DNA of 11,285 bases from an uncultured Eubacteriales bacterium. Lineage in GTDB: Bacteria; Bacillota; Clostridia; Christensenellales; CAG-138. Both the position numbers and the translations under genes were made by a program. Location of the stretch: NCBI GenBank assembly GCA_900547135.1, contig URFJ01000063.1:1-11285 (forward strand), written 5' to 3'. Positions within the stretch are counted from its first letter, which is position 1, and each line of letters starts with the position of its first letter. Below, piece by piece: positions 1 to 6,321 of this stretch. The notes under the pieces are model-generated. The model was not told where the DNA came from. It was given only the letters and a program-made list of their open reading frames with translations, and made no database searches.

Positions 1-51
1 CCAACCGTAGATGAACTATTGTCCCAGTTTGAGGATATGCTTGCGAAATAG
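1..51 (+). CDS. 3' end of a secreted lipoprotein paralogue (partial)
   Basis: The window starts in frame with the last 16 codons (PTVDELLSQFEDMLAK) and a TAG stop. These 51 bases are identical, base for base, to the end of the intact lipoprotein gene at 219-821, so this is the tail of a tandem paralogue lying just upstream. The flanks diverge directly after the stop (CCCCTTATT here, CGTCCTTTT there). Only the C-terminal helix-like tail is visible. That the missing part is also a lipoprotein is inferred from the paralogue. The function of the family is not known to me. Confidence 0.8.
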   Translation, partial: PTVDELLSQFEDMLAK

Positions 52-82
52 CCCCTTATTCGTCACTATCAATATACGTTAT

Positions 83-106
83 GCTACGCCGGTATCCCGG
101 CGTAGC
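83..106 (+). terminator. Stem-loop after the upstream lipoprotein gene, possible terminator
   Basis: A perfect 10-bp GC-rich stem (83-92 with 97-106, core CTACGCCGG / CCGGCGTAG) closes a TATC loop, 32 bases after the upstream stop codon. No run of T follows (AATATAACACAC), so it is not a textbook intrinsic terminator. It may instead act as a 3' mRNA-stabilising hairpin. An outer GTTAT/ATAAC pair (78-82 with 111-115) could lengthen it. Confidence 0.45.
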
Positions 107-218
107 GAATATAACACACTTTGGTTGCAAATTTCAATTATTTTTTGTTTCTAAATGTAATCCTGTCTAAAAGAATGAATTCTATTTTTGAATTAATTAT
201 ACGAAGGAGGTAAATCTA

Positions 219-821
219 ATGATACCCAAGACTATTCTTAAAACGTTTTACATTCTGCTTTCCATCCTCTTATTAGCTATAGGCTTATTTGGATGCACGC
301 CCCAGCCTTCGGACGCCACTCAAACCGGCGGCACAGGACAGACGAGCCAGGGCTCCGCGATATACGGTGACAAGCAGCATAGCCTTGACGAGCTTGTAAA
401 AAACGCGGACCTAATCGTTTATGGTACGGCGGGTGATACGATTATTGAACAGGCGGCAGGGAGAACGCTTGAATTCACTGTTGAGGAATGCGTAAAGGGC
501 TTGGATGGCGATACTGTAAAAACCGCTAATCCCAACACAAATATTATCAATATAATGCAGATGTATTCCACGTCGCTGCAGCTTGAAAAGGGTAAGCAAT
601 ATGTTTTAGCCCTGGTCAGCGCGGATACTCAGGATGATCAGACGGCAGTGGAAATGGACATAATCAGGAACAGTATAATTGGGGCCGGTACCCAAGGAAT
701 TTTTCTTATTAACAATGGTATCGTCTCATGTGCTGATAAAAGCTTTGATTCAGAGCTTAAAACCAAAAACCCAACCGTAGATGAACTATTGTCCCAGTTT
801 GAGGATATGCTTGCGAAATAG
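219..821 (+). CDS. Secreted lipoprotein of unknown function (intact tandem copy)
   Basis: This 200-residue protein starts with a typical lipoprotein signal: a basic N-terminus, a hydrophobic stretch at about residues 9-24, and a lipobox LFGC with Cys26 as the lipidated residue. It should therefore be anchored on the outer face of the membrane. A short Thr/Gly/Gln/Ser linker (about 27-46) leads to one domain of about 150 residues that begins IYGDKQHSLDELVKNADLIV and contains a KGLDGD turn and KGKQYVLALV. The pattern suggests an extracellular beta-rich domain, but I do not recognise the family. The ATG has a clear ribosome binding site (GAAGGAGG, 203-210, 8 bases upstream). A weak promoter might lie at 133-161 (TTCAAT-N17-TGTAAT). 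Tandem relatives lie on both sides: an identical 3' end at 1-51, and a decayed copy after 1507. No enzyme motif was seen. Confidence 0.85.
   Translation: MIPKTILKTFYILLSILLLAIGLFGCTPQPSDATQTGGTGQTSQGSAIYGDKQHSLDELVKNADLIVYGTAGDTIIEQAAGRTLEFTVEECVKGLDGDTVKTANPNTNIINIMQMYSTSLQLEKGKQYVLALVSADTQDDQTAVEMDIIRNSIIGAGTQGIFLINNGIVSCADKSFDSELKTKNPTVDELLSQFEDMLAK
771..821 (+). repeat. 51-bp exact direct repeat of bases 1-51
   Basis: The last 51 bases of the intact lipoprotein gene, stop codon included, match bases 1-51 exactly, at a spacing of 770 bases. The match breaks immediately after the stop. This marks a recent tandem duplication or a gene-conversion tract between the two copies. How far it extends to the left cannot be seen here. 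Confidence 0.95.
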
Positions 822-1281
822 CGTCCTTTTAACTGCTTTCGCAATCGTTCGGGTAGAATTAACTTCCATCTTAAGACCCAACCATCAAATCCGGTACGGC
901 GCTGGGCCACCTGCGGCCTGATCTGCTGCCTAACGCTGCGTTTTATAAAGAGCGGGTTATTGCTATCTGCCGCGCACATACCAGTGCTACTACATGGATT
1001 TACCGCAAAATCCACATGTTAACAAAAACTTTACACTTTGCCTTTTGGATATTGCTAATGATATCGGCAGGATAAAAATGAAATTTTCCATCAAAATTGC
1101 GTCCTTTAACCGTCAGCTTTAACTCGCGGCCTTTATTATCAATATAGTGCCGAGACCTTGATCTGCATGCTTTTTGGGCTTTGGGCCGCAATGTTTATTT
1201 CGTTTTAAATACTGTTTTAGCAAATATTAGATTATTTTATATATTGTTGTAGAAAGTGCCTAATTATAGTTGTTATTTATC
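822..1281. other. Intergenic region, no supported gene
   Basis: About 460 bases follow the intact lipoprotein gene without a convincing gene. On the - strand, an ATG-less open stretch (about 1168-1000; it could start only at a TTG at 1191 without a ribosome binding site) reads like protein (GRELKLTVKGRNFDGKFHFY). On the + strand another open stretch runs from 875 to 1075. Neither has a start site, and they overlap each other. They may be gene debris. No intrinsic terminator for the lipoprotein gene was found here. Confidence 0.6.
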
Positions 1282-1310
1282 TTGCAATAACCAAATCTAT
1301 CCGCTATAAT
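1282..1310 (+). promoter_or_regulatory. Sigma-A-type promoter for the truncated lipoprotein gene
   Basis: TTGCAA (1282-1287), a 17-base spacer and a perfect TATAAT (1305-1310) fit a housekeeping promoter. Transcription should start near 1317, giving a leader of about 190 bases before the ATG at 1507. The spacing and -10 match are good; the -35 is 4 of 6. Confidence 0.65.
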
Positions 1311-1316
1311 GATGCA

Positions 1317-1506
1317 TGCGGTGGCGGATGCCGTAAAATACAAACTGTACGGAGGTGGTTCTATAAGACCCGCGTAAAGATATAGAGTTCGTATATTCCA
1401 AAATCAGCAATAGCCAACCTGCACTTACGGAAGTAAGAATACTTTAAGTCAAATATAAAAACAATATTGATATCAAAAAATATCATTAACTACTTGGAGG
1501 TAAACA
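1317..1506 (+). other. Long 5' leader of the truncated lipoprotein gene
   Basis: This is the predicted untranslated leader from the promoter at 1282-1310. It holds a small hairpin with a GNRA-type loop (CTTAC-GGAA-GTAAG, 1424-1437) and a possible CCGTA/TACGG pairing near 1331-1352. A GGAGGTGG stretch near 1351 is not followed by an ATG. A 22-codon open stretch begins with ATG ATG at 1309, inside and just after the -10, and ends with TAA at 1377; it has no ribosome binding site. I recognise no riboswitch class. The real ribosome binding site is TTGGAGG (1494-1500), 6 bases before the ATG at 1507. Confidence 0.4.
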
Positions 1507-1803
1507 ATGAAAATCAATCGTAAGACCAGAATAATTAGTCTTGTATTAGCCATGGCAGTACTGGTAGCTCTTTGCATCACCGGCTGCGCATGCGACAACA
1601 ACCCCAGCGCATCCCCGTCGGCTAGGCCAACGGGCACACCGCTTGCTACTCCCACCACGCCGGCCGCTACTCCCACCACTGCTCCGACTACCACGCCGAC
1701 AGCGGCTCCTACAACATCAGCCTCACCCAATGCTAGTACTTCGGCTACGCCTGAAACATCGGCTACACCCGATGCTTCACCCACAGGTGGAACTAACGAC
1801 TAA
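1507..1803 (+). CDS. Short Thr/Pro/Ala-rich lipoprotein, probably a truncated paralogue
   Basis: A 98-residue ORF with a strong ribosome binding site (TTGGAGG, 6-base spacing). Residues 1-26 form a lipoprotein signal peptide (basic start, hydrophobic core at about 9-24, lipobox ITGC) with Cys27 as the predicted lipid anchor. The rest (about 31-98) is low-complexity Thr, Pro, Ala and Ser, as in cell-wall-spanning linkers, and ends PTGGTND before TAA. The intact gene at 219-821 has a similar TGGTG linker that leads into a folded domain beginning IYGD. Here a degraded, out-of-frame version of that domain start follows the stop at 1827-1871. So this ORF is best read as the surviving signal peptide and linker of a broken third copy. 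It could still be made as a small surface stalk protein. The open frame on the opposite strand is a shadow of the biased composition. Confidence 0.65.
   Translation: MKINRKTRIISLVLAMAVLVALCITGCACDNNPSASPSARPTGTPLATPTTPAATPTTAPTTTPTAAPTTSASPNASTSATPETSATPDASPTGGTND
1645..1785 (+). repeat. Low-complexity Thr/Pro-coding repeats
   Basis: The linker contains imperfect short repeats. A 14-base unit GCTACTCCCACCAC occurs at 1645-1658 and 1666-1679 (21-base, 7-codon period, ATPTTPA-like). Near the end, TCGGCTAC recurs with an 18-base period (SATPET/SATPDA). Such repeats change length by slippage, which may vary the stalk. Confidence 0.75.
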
Positions 1804-1817
1804 TAACACCCAACTGA

Positions 1818-1982
1818 GCATATAGGAGCCAGATATACGGCGATAATTATGACAGTTTGGCTGAGCTGATATTGATACATGGATTTTTCCATGTTTGGAA
1901 TTTGTCTGTTGATCTGCTTAATTCGGGTAGCTGCAGCGTTGTGCCAGTACGGTCAACATATATCAAGGCCATATGTTGTTAA
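1818..1982 (+). pseudogene. Out-of-frame remnant of the lipoprotein domain
   Basis: In the frame starting at 1827 the DNA reads SQIYGDNYDSLAELI, matching the domain start SAIYGDKQHSLDELV of the intact paralogue (219-821). At DNA level GAGCCA and GATATACGG are shared, with a 9-base deletion between them. The frame is different from that of the upstream ORF (1507-1803), and a TGA at 1815-1817 closes it on the left. Beyond 1871 the similarity fades: LIHG may echo DLIVYG, and a TATGTTGTTA near 1972 may echo the YVLAL codons, but these are weak. The open frame ends at a TAA at 1980-1982. The remnant shows that the third copy lost its domain by deletions, a frameshift and stops. Confidence 0.65.
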
Positions 1983-2154
1983 CTCTGCTTGATGGTAGTA
2001 TAGTCAATAGATAATATTGAAGTTAGCCCGCTTATAGGGCGGAGCTTAACCGGTCCCGATAGTTTTTTTTGAAACCCAATGGGCGGATTAATCTCTAGTT
2101 TGGTGCATTCCTATATGGTATAAATCAAATTTATGGATTAGCTTCAATATCCAT

Positions 2155-2179
2155 CCCCCGGACGTTCCGGGGGTTTTTT
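2155..2179 (+). terminator. Strong intrinsic terminator
   Basis: An 8-bp stem (CCCCCGGA 2155-2162 with TCCGGGGG 2166-2173) with a CGT loop is followed directly by six T (2174-2179). It would end transcripts coming from the promoter at 1282. This fits the original 3' end of the now broken lipoprotein gene. Confidence 0.88.
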
Positions 2180-2210
2180 AAATTATGGAATATATTATCA
2201 AATCAGATAT

Positions 2211-2241
2211 CATTAACGCTTAGACCTATTAAGCGCTAATG
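2211..2241. repeat. 12-bp imperfect inverted repeat
   Basis: CATTAACGCTTA (2211-2222) pairs with TAAGCGCTAATG (2230-2241) over 12 positions with one mismatch, around a GACCTAT loop. No T run follows on either strand, so it is not an obvious terminator. It could be an operator or a remnant hairpin. The sequence from about 2187 into its left arm also resembles the DNA before the ribosome binding site of the gene at 1507 (shared ATATCATTAAC). Confidence 0.5.
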
Positions 2242-2295
2242 TAACGGCATAGGTGTGCTTTGCCAGGCGTGTGCGTATTCGCCTTTAAACCGGAT

Positions 2296-2315
2296 CCCGG
2301 CTTGCCGGGTTTTCT
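2296..2315 (+). terminator. Possible weak intrinsic terminator
   Basis: CCCGGC (2296-2301) and GCCGGG (2304-2309) form a short GC hairpin followed by TTTTCT. The loop would be only 2 bases, or 4 with a 5-bp stem. It lies about 120 bases after the strong terminator and may be a backup. Confidence 0.45.
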
Positions 2316-2526
2316 AAAAGGGCGTCTGCCTAATCAATATCGGCGCTAAAAGCTTACTAAACCCCATGAATAAAGATTATTCAACAGCATATGTCCAGGT
2401 ATGCTTCCCTTTTTGATTTATCATTAGCGCCCATGTTATATTGTGTGGATGCCCCAGTCTGTTGCCTGCCCAAAACCCTCTTACTGCTTTCTTGTTGACA
2501 GCTCACTTGCCTGAAGGAATTCAAGC

Positions 2527-2565
2527 AAAGGGGCTGCTCTGAAACCCAACAGAGCAGCCCCTTTT
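2527..2565 (-). terminator. Bidirectional terminator hairpin of the ABC operon
   Basis: A perfect 15-bp stem (2527-2541 with 2550-2564, core GGGGCTGCTCTG / CAGAGCAGCCCC) has the loop AAACCCAA. It lies about 50 bases beyond the stop of the second ABC gene. On the - strand the stem ends in TTT, and on the + strand in TTTT, so it could stop transcription from both sides. The T tract is short in both directions but the stem is very stable. Confidence 0.75.
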
Positions 2566-2615
2566 AAAATCCGGTATTTTATTTATGCGTCACGTTTCGA
2601 TTCGACAGCCCTGAA

Positions 2616-4418
2616 TCAAGCGCACCTATCCTCAGATCCGCCGCCATTGAGCCACTCGGATTGAGCGTCCCACATTTCGCGGTAAAGGCCGTTATTTTGC
2701 ATAAGCTCATCATGCGTCCCCGTCTCTACCAGCTTACCCGAATCCATTACTACAATCCGGTCGGCTATGCGGCACGATCCCAGCCTGTGGGTGACTATTA
2801 TCGCCGTGTTCTTTTTTGCTATCTCGGCAAACTTTTTATATACCCTGGTCTCCTCAAGCGGGTCTATCGCCGCTGTAGGTTCATCAAGCACTATCAGATC
2901 ATGGTTTCTGAATAGTCCCCGCGCAATCGCAATCCTCTGCCATTGGCCCCCAGATACATCCACCCCGTCAAATTCCTTTGAAAGCATGGTGTCAAGTCCA
3001 TTGGGATAGCTGGCTCCCCAAAGGTCAACGTCGCCCTGTTCCGCCGCTTGCTCAATCCCTTGGGTCCTTCTCAGGTCTGCTATATGTATGTTTTGCTCAA
3101 GCGTCATCTTATACCTTCCAAAGTCCTGGAAAACCGCGGAAGTATTTTTAAACATAATGTTTGGGTCAGCTTCTCTTGAATCCACCCCGCCTATGCTTAC
3201 GGCTCCCGAAGTCGGCGTGTATAGACCCATCAGTAGCTTCACAAGCGTCGATTTCCCCGCTCCGTTTTTACCTACTATGGCAAGCGTCTCCCCGGGGCGT
3301 ATTGCTAGGTTAACGCCCGTTATGCTCTCCTTTTCACTTCCCGGATATGTAAACCCCACGTCATTTAGCTCAATTCCACGGTCCACCTCAACCTTCTTAT
3401 CGCCCACTCTTTCCTGCATTTCAAAAAGTCTGATAAGGTTTACCGCAGCGCCCTTTTCCTGCAGGGCCGACCCAACATTCTGCACAATCATCTCCTCCAT
3501 CATGCTAAACAGCGCTCCTATGCTGGCAAATACCGCGGCAAACTGGCCGGCCGCAATGTCGCCTGAAAGCAGCGCCGTAACCAGCAGGTAAAGCAGAAAG
3601 CCGTAGGATATAAGGGTGAGCACCTTCATAAGCAACTCAACCATGCCCGATTTTCGTTCGGCGCGCCATTTTTCCTTATTTAACAGTTGTATGCTTTCCC
3701 TGTATAGCTTTCTATAAAAGTAGAACGCTCCTAAAAGCCTCGTTTCCTTAAAAAATTGCCTGTCCCCAACGCATTTTTCATAGTGCTCGACCCGCCTGCG
3801 CGAAGGGGCGGATTTTTCCTCCAGCTCCGAAAACGCTTTGACCTTGACTATCTGGCCAAGGAGCACGGGAATAAATACTATGATTGGCGCAATCCCCAGT
3901 ATGGGCTTAAGCGTATACAGGTATACGCCCATCAATATAAAATAGGGCAAGTATCCGAATACCACCAGCAACAGCAATACAACAAGAACCGAGCCGTTCG
4001 TCGCGCCAACTTCAGCCTTGTTTATCGCGTCCAGCATGGACGGATCCTCAAAAGCCGTTGCCGGAAGCTTCCTTACCTTTCTGTGGATGTGGGGCAATAT
4101 GGCGCTTTCACACCTTCTCCACATGTCCGGCAGCCACAGGTTGACCGCCCCGTTCAATAGCGGCGTTGCAAGAATAATGGCAAGTACACCAAGAAACCAC
4201 AGGATAGGCTCTGTATAGCTTCCGCTTCCTACAGCTATCTCAACGGATGTAAATAGGTTGGCCGTTAGAATGGTCTGTCCAACCAGCAGCGCCGTCATTA
4301 GCAGCGTTACAAATATTATGTAAAACGTAAACTTCTTATTTTCCTTAAAAAGGTATGGGGCAAAGCTTTTTATAACCTTGTACACCGATACAGACTTTTG
4401 ATCAGCGGCAGTTTTCAT
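2616..4418 (-). CDS. ABC exporter half-transporter, permease fused to ATPase (second gene of pair)
   Basis: A 600-residue membrane protein with a permease half followed by a nucleotide-binding domain. Hydrophobic segments lie at about 31-56, 71-97, 143-168, 170-192, 260-282 and 289-310, giving the six helices of type IV exporters. The ATPase half has Walker A GKNGAGKS (383-390), Q-loop Q431 in FQDFGRY, signature VSGGQ (488-492), Walker B LIVLDE (508-513) and the H-loop H544, all intact. FQDFxRYxxT is common in lantibiotic and other peptide exporters of Gram-positives, but there is no N-terminal peptidase domain, so any peptide would be cleaved elsewhere. It lies 45 bases after the first ABC gene with its own ribosome binding site (GGAGGT, 5 bases before ATG), and probably forms a heterodimer with that product. 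The substrate could be a peptide, lipid or drug and cannot be told from sequence. Confidence 0.9.
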   Translation of the reverse strand: MKTAADQKSVSVYKVIKSFAPYLFKENKKFTFYIIFVTLLMTALLVGQTILTANLFTSVEIAVGSGSYTEPILWFLGVLAIILATPLLNGAVNLWLPDMWRRCESAILPHIHRKVRKLPATAFEDPSMLDAINKAEVGATNGSVLVVLLLLVVFGYLPYFILMGVYLYTLKPILGIAPIIVFIPVLLGQIVKVKAFSELEEKSAPSRRRVEHYEKCVGDRQFFKETRLLGAFYFYRKLYRESIQLLNKEKWRAERKSGMVELLMKVLTLISYGFLLYLLVTALLSGDIAAGQFAAVFASIGALFSMMEEMIVQNVGSALQEKGAAVNLIRLFEMQERVGDKKVEVDRGIELNDVGFTYPGSEKESITGVNLAIRPGETLAIVGKNGAGKSTLVKLLMGLYTPTSGAVSIGGVDSREADPNIMFKNTSAVFQDFGRYKMTLEQNIHIADLRRTQGIEQAAEQGDVDLWGASYPNGLDTMLSKEFDGVDVSGGQWQRIAIARGLFRNHDLIVLDEPTAAIDPLEETRVYKKFAEIAKKNTAIIVTHRLGSCRIADRIVVMDSGKLVETGTHDELMQNNGLYREMWDAQSEWLNGGGSEDRCA

Positions 4419-4463
4419 ATATTACCTCCACAAACATTCGTATGAATTGTTAAAGCATCGGAA

Positions 4464-6263
4464 TCAGGCGGTTTCCGCATACCAGCTTCGCTGGCTTTCA
4501 AACATCTCTGCATAGAGGCCGCCCTCCTCCATAAGTCTTTCATGATCCCCGCGTTCGATGATACGGCCGCCGTCAAGCACGTATATAATATCGGCGAGCT
4601 TGGTTGAACCCAGCCTGTGGCTTATAAACACCGTTGTATTTCCACGGCTTATATCCCTGAAGTTCTCATATACGTCGCGTTCCGCTATGGGGTCAAGCGC
4701 GGCGGTAGGCTCGTCAAGGATCTTGATCTCGGACCCGCTTATAATGGCCCTTGCCATAGCGATGCGCTGCCACTCTCCGCCTGATACGTCGATCCCGTCC
4801 TCGTCAAGCTTTCCTATATGCGCGTCAAGGCCTATCTGTTCCTTTAATTTTGAAAGTCCGGCCAGCTCAACCGCCCGCCCTATATTTCCATTGTTGGTTC
4901 CGCCTATATTGCCAAGCTCAATGTTTTCACGCATCGTAAGCTGATATCTTGAAAAATCCTGAAATACGCAGATAAATAGCGCTTTAAGCTGCGCAATGCT
5001 ATAGGTGCGCAGTTCCCTGCCATTAATCAGTATCTCCCCGCCGTAATTTTGGTACATGCCCAAAAGCAGCTTTGTAATGGTGGTTTTCCCGGCTCCGTTA
5101 GCGCCTACAAATGAATAGTGTTTTCCCTTTTCCAGGATAAACGACAGGCCGTTCAGCACGTTGACATCGCTTCCAGGATAGGCGAACGAGACGTTTTTGA
5201 ACTCAAGGCGCTCAAACCCGGGAACATTGCGGTCCGGCATAAGTTCCGCACCCTCCTGTTCGGGCATGGCCATGAATTCCGTCAGGTCCTTTGCATACTT
5301 TGAGTTTAGGACTACGTCTGCCGTATTTAGGGCCAGCTGCCACCTCATGCTCCCCACCATTTCGCTCATAGCCGTAAAAAGGCCCATGAACATTCCAATG
5401 GTTATAAGCCCCTGAATGGTTGGGATAAGCAGCACCAGCGCGCAGACCGCGGATACTGCCGCCACTATCATCCCGCTTAGGTTCATACGGAAAAACCACT
5501 TGCGCCGCTCTTTGAACTCTATTTTGCGGGACCGCTCGTACTCCTCCCTGCATTCCTTGCTTACCTCGCCGGTAAAGTCGAACACCGCACGCTCCGCGGC
5601 ATTGTCGCGTTTTGCCAGCACGTCGTGAAGGTATTTGTAGCGCCGCTGCTCCTTCGATACCAGCTTCTGGGCTTCATAGGTTTTGTTGCCGCCCTTTATG
5701 CTTGTGATCACGACGGGAACCATAGCGGCGATTATCAGCAGGCCGGCCCACCATACCTGAGCTATGATTAGGCTAATGACGCTTATAAAGCTCACTATCA
5801 TGTACATAAAGCTCAAGGTATTCGCATAACCCATAAACACCCTGTCCTCAGGCGTCTTCTGGTCCTTGGGGGCTGTTACCCGCTCTACAAGGTCCCACCT
5901 CTCAGGATCCTCAATACAGATATATTCAAGCCTGGCCCGTTTTTCAAGCATATCGGAACGAAGCCTTGAGCGCAGTCCGTTGATTATGCGCACCTTGCAA
6001 AAATCCGTAAGCCTCTTTCCAAGGACGTTGAATGCGGTTATAAAAACTATCATTGCTATGGGCGTGACAATTTTGTCCATGCCCGCGGAGCCTCCGGCTA
6101 TGGATATGGCTGTATTTACGAATTCGGCTGTCACAAGCGCTGTCACAGCTGGTATAAAGGACTGGATTATAACCCTAATGATATAAAGCAACGTTGGAAC
6201 CGGCGTTGCCCTGAGCGGCAGCCAGATGTAATCCAGTAGCGTATACCTCCGGTGTTTAAGCAT
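4464..6263 (-). CDS. ABC exporter half-transporter, permease fused to ATPase (first gene of pair)
   Basis: This is a 599-residue half-transporter. Membrane segments are seen at about 20-45, 65-82, 150-170, 171-190, 260-282 and 285-300. The ATPase half has an A-loop Tyr362, Walker A GANGAGKT (387-394), Q435 in FQDFSRY, signature VSGGE (493-497), Walker B IKILDE (513-518), D-loop AALD and H549. The signature ends in Glu rather than the usual Gln; the catalytic Glu518 is present, so both ATP sites of the presumed heterodimer look competent. I chose the ATG at 6263: an in-frame TTG 12 bases upstream overlaps the TTGGAGG ribosome binding site and is unlikely to be used. It is the first gene of a two-gene operon with a consensus promoter. 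Export of a peptide or other amphipathic substrate is inferred from the family. Confidence 0.9.
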   Translation of the reverse strand: MLKHRRYTLLDYIWLPLRATPVPTLLYIIRVIIQSFIPAVTALVTAEFVNTAISIAGGSAGMDKIVTPIAMIVFITAFNVLGKRLTDFCKVRIINGLRSRLRSDMLEKRARLEYICIEDPERWDLVERVTAPKDQKTPEDRVFMGYANTLSFMYMIVSFISVISLIIAQVWWAGLLIIAAMVPVVITSIKGGNKTYEAQKLVSKEQRRYKYLHDVLAKRDNAAERAVFDFTGEVSKECREEYERSRKIEFKERRKWFFRMNLSGMIVAAVSAVCALVLLIPTIQGLITIGMFMGLFTAMSEMVGSMRWQLALNTADVVLNSKYAKDLTEFMAMPEQEGAELMPDRNVPGFERLEFKNVSFAYPGSDVNVLNGLSFILEKGKHYSFVGANGAGKTTITKLLLGMYQNYGGEILINGRELRTYSIAQLKALFICVFQDFSRYQLTMRENIELGNIGGTNNGNIGRAVELAGLSKLKEQIGLDAHIGKLDEDGIDVSGGEWQRIAMARAIISGSEIKILDEPTAALDPIAERDVYENFRDISRGNTTVFISHRLGSTKLADIIYVLDGGRIIERGDHERLMEEGGLYAEMFESQRSWYAETA

Positions 6264-6268
6264 AAGCG

Positions 6269-6273
6269 CCTCC
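6269..6273 (-). promoter_or_regulatory. Ribosome binding site deciding the start of the first ABC gene
   Basis: GGAGG lies 5 bases before the ATG at 6263-6261 (TTGGAGGCGCTTATG). A possible TTG start (6275-6273) sits inside this site, so translation from it would leave it without a ribosome binding site. This supports the ATG. Confidence 0.85.
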
Positions 6274-6287
6274 AATGTTTTGATTCG

Positions 6288-6311
6288 ATATTATTATACG
6301 TCGCATAATAT
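6288..6311. promoter_or_regulatory. Palindrome over the -10, candidate operator
   Basis: ATATTAT (6288-6294) and ATAATAT (6305-6311) are perfect 7-base inverted arms separated by 10 bases whose centre (ACGT, 6298-6301) is itself palindromic. It covers the -10 and part of the spacer of the ABC promoter, where a dimeric repressor would block transcription. The arms are AT-only, so chance is possible. Confidence 0.4.
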
Positions 6312-6321
6312 AAGCTGTCAA
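6293..6321 (-). promoter_or_regulatory. Perfect-consensus sigma-A promoter of the ABC operon
   Basis: Reading the - strand, TTGACA (6321-6316), exactly 17 bases, then TATAAT (6298-6293). All 12 hexamer bases and the spacing match consensus, which is rare. Transcription should begin near 6286, giving a leader of only about 20 bases before the ATG at 6263. An unrepressed site like this would be very strong. Confidence 0.88.

Noticed and set aside
638..1015. A 125-codon open frame on the - strand overlapping the end of the lipoprotein
   Set aside because: It runs antisense through the conserved 3' part of the intact lipoprotein gene, has no ribosome binding site and resembles no family.
1473..1784. 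A 103-codon Val/Gly/Ala-rich open frame on the - strand
   Set aside because: It is antisense to the Thr/Pro-rich lipoprotein. The open frame arises from the repeated ACN/CCN/GCN codons and has no ribosome binding site.
2035..2070. T8 run after a GC-containing stretch as a terminator
   Set aside because: The possible stem (GGG...CCC) is short and mismatched. The strong terminator at 2155-2179 explains the 3' end better.
6264..6275. TTG start giving a 603-residue first ABC protein
   Set aside because: The TTG overlaps the TTGGAGG ribosome binding site that serves the ATG at 6263, so it would have no ribosome binding site of its own.
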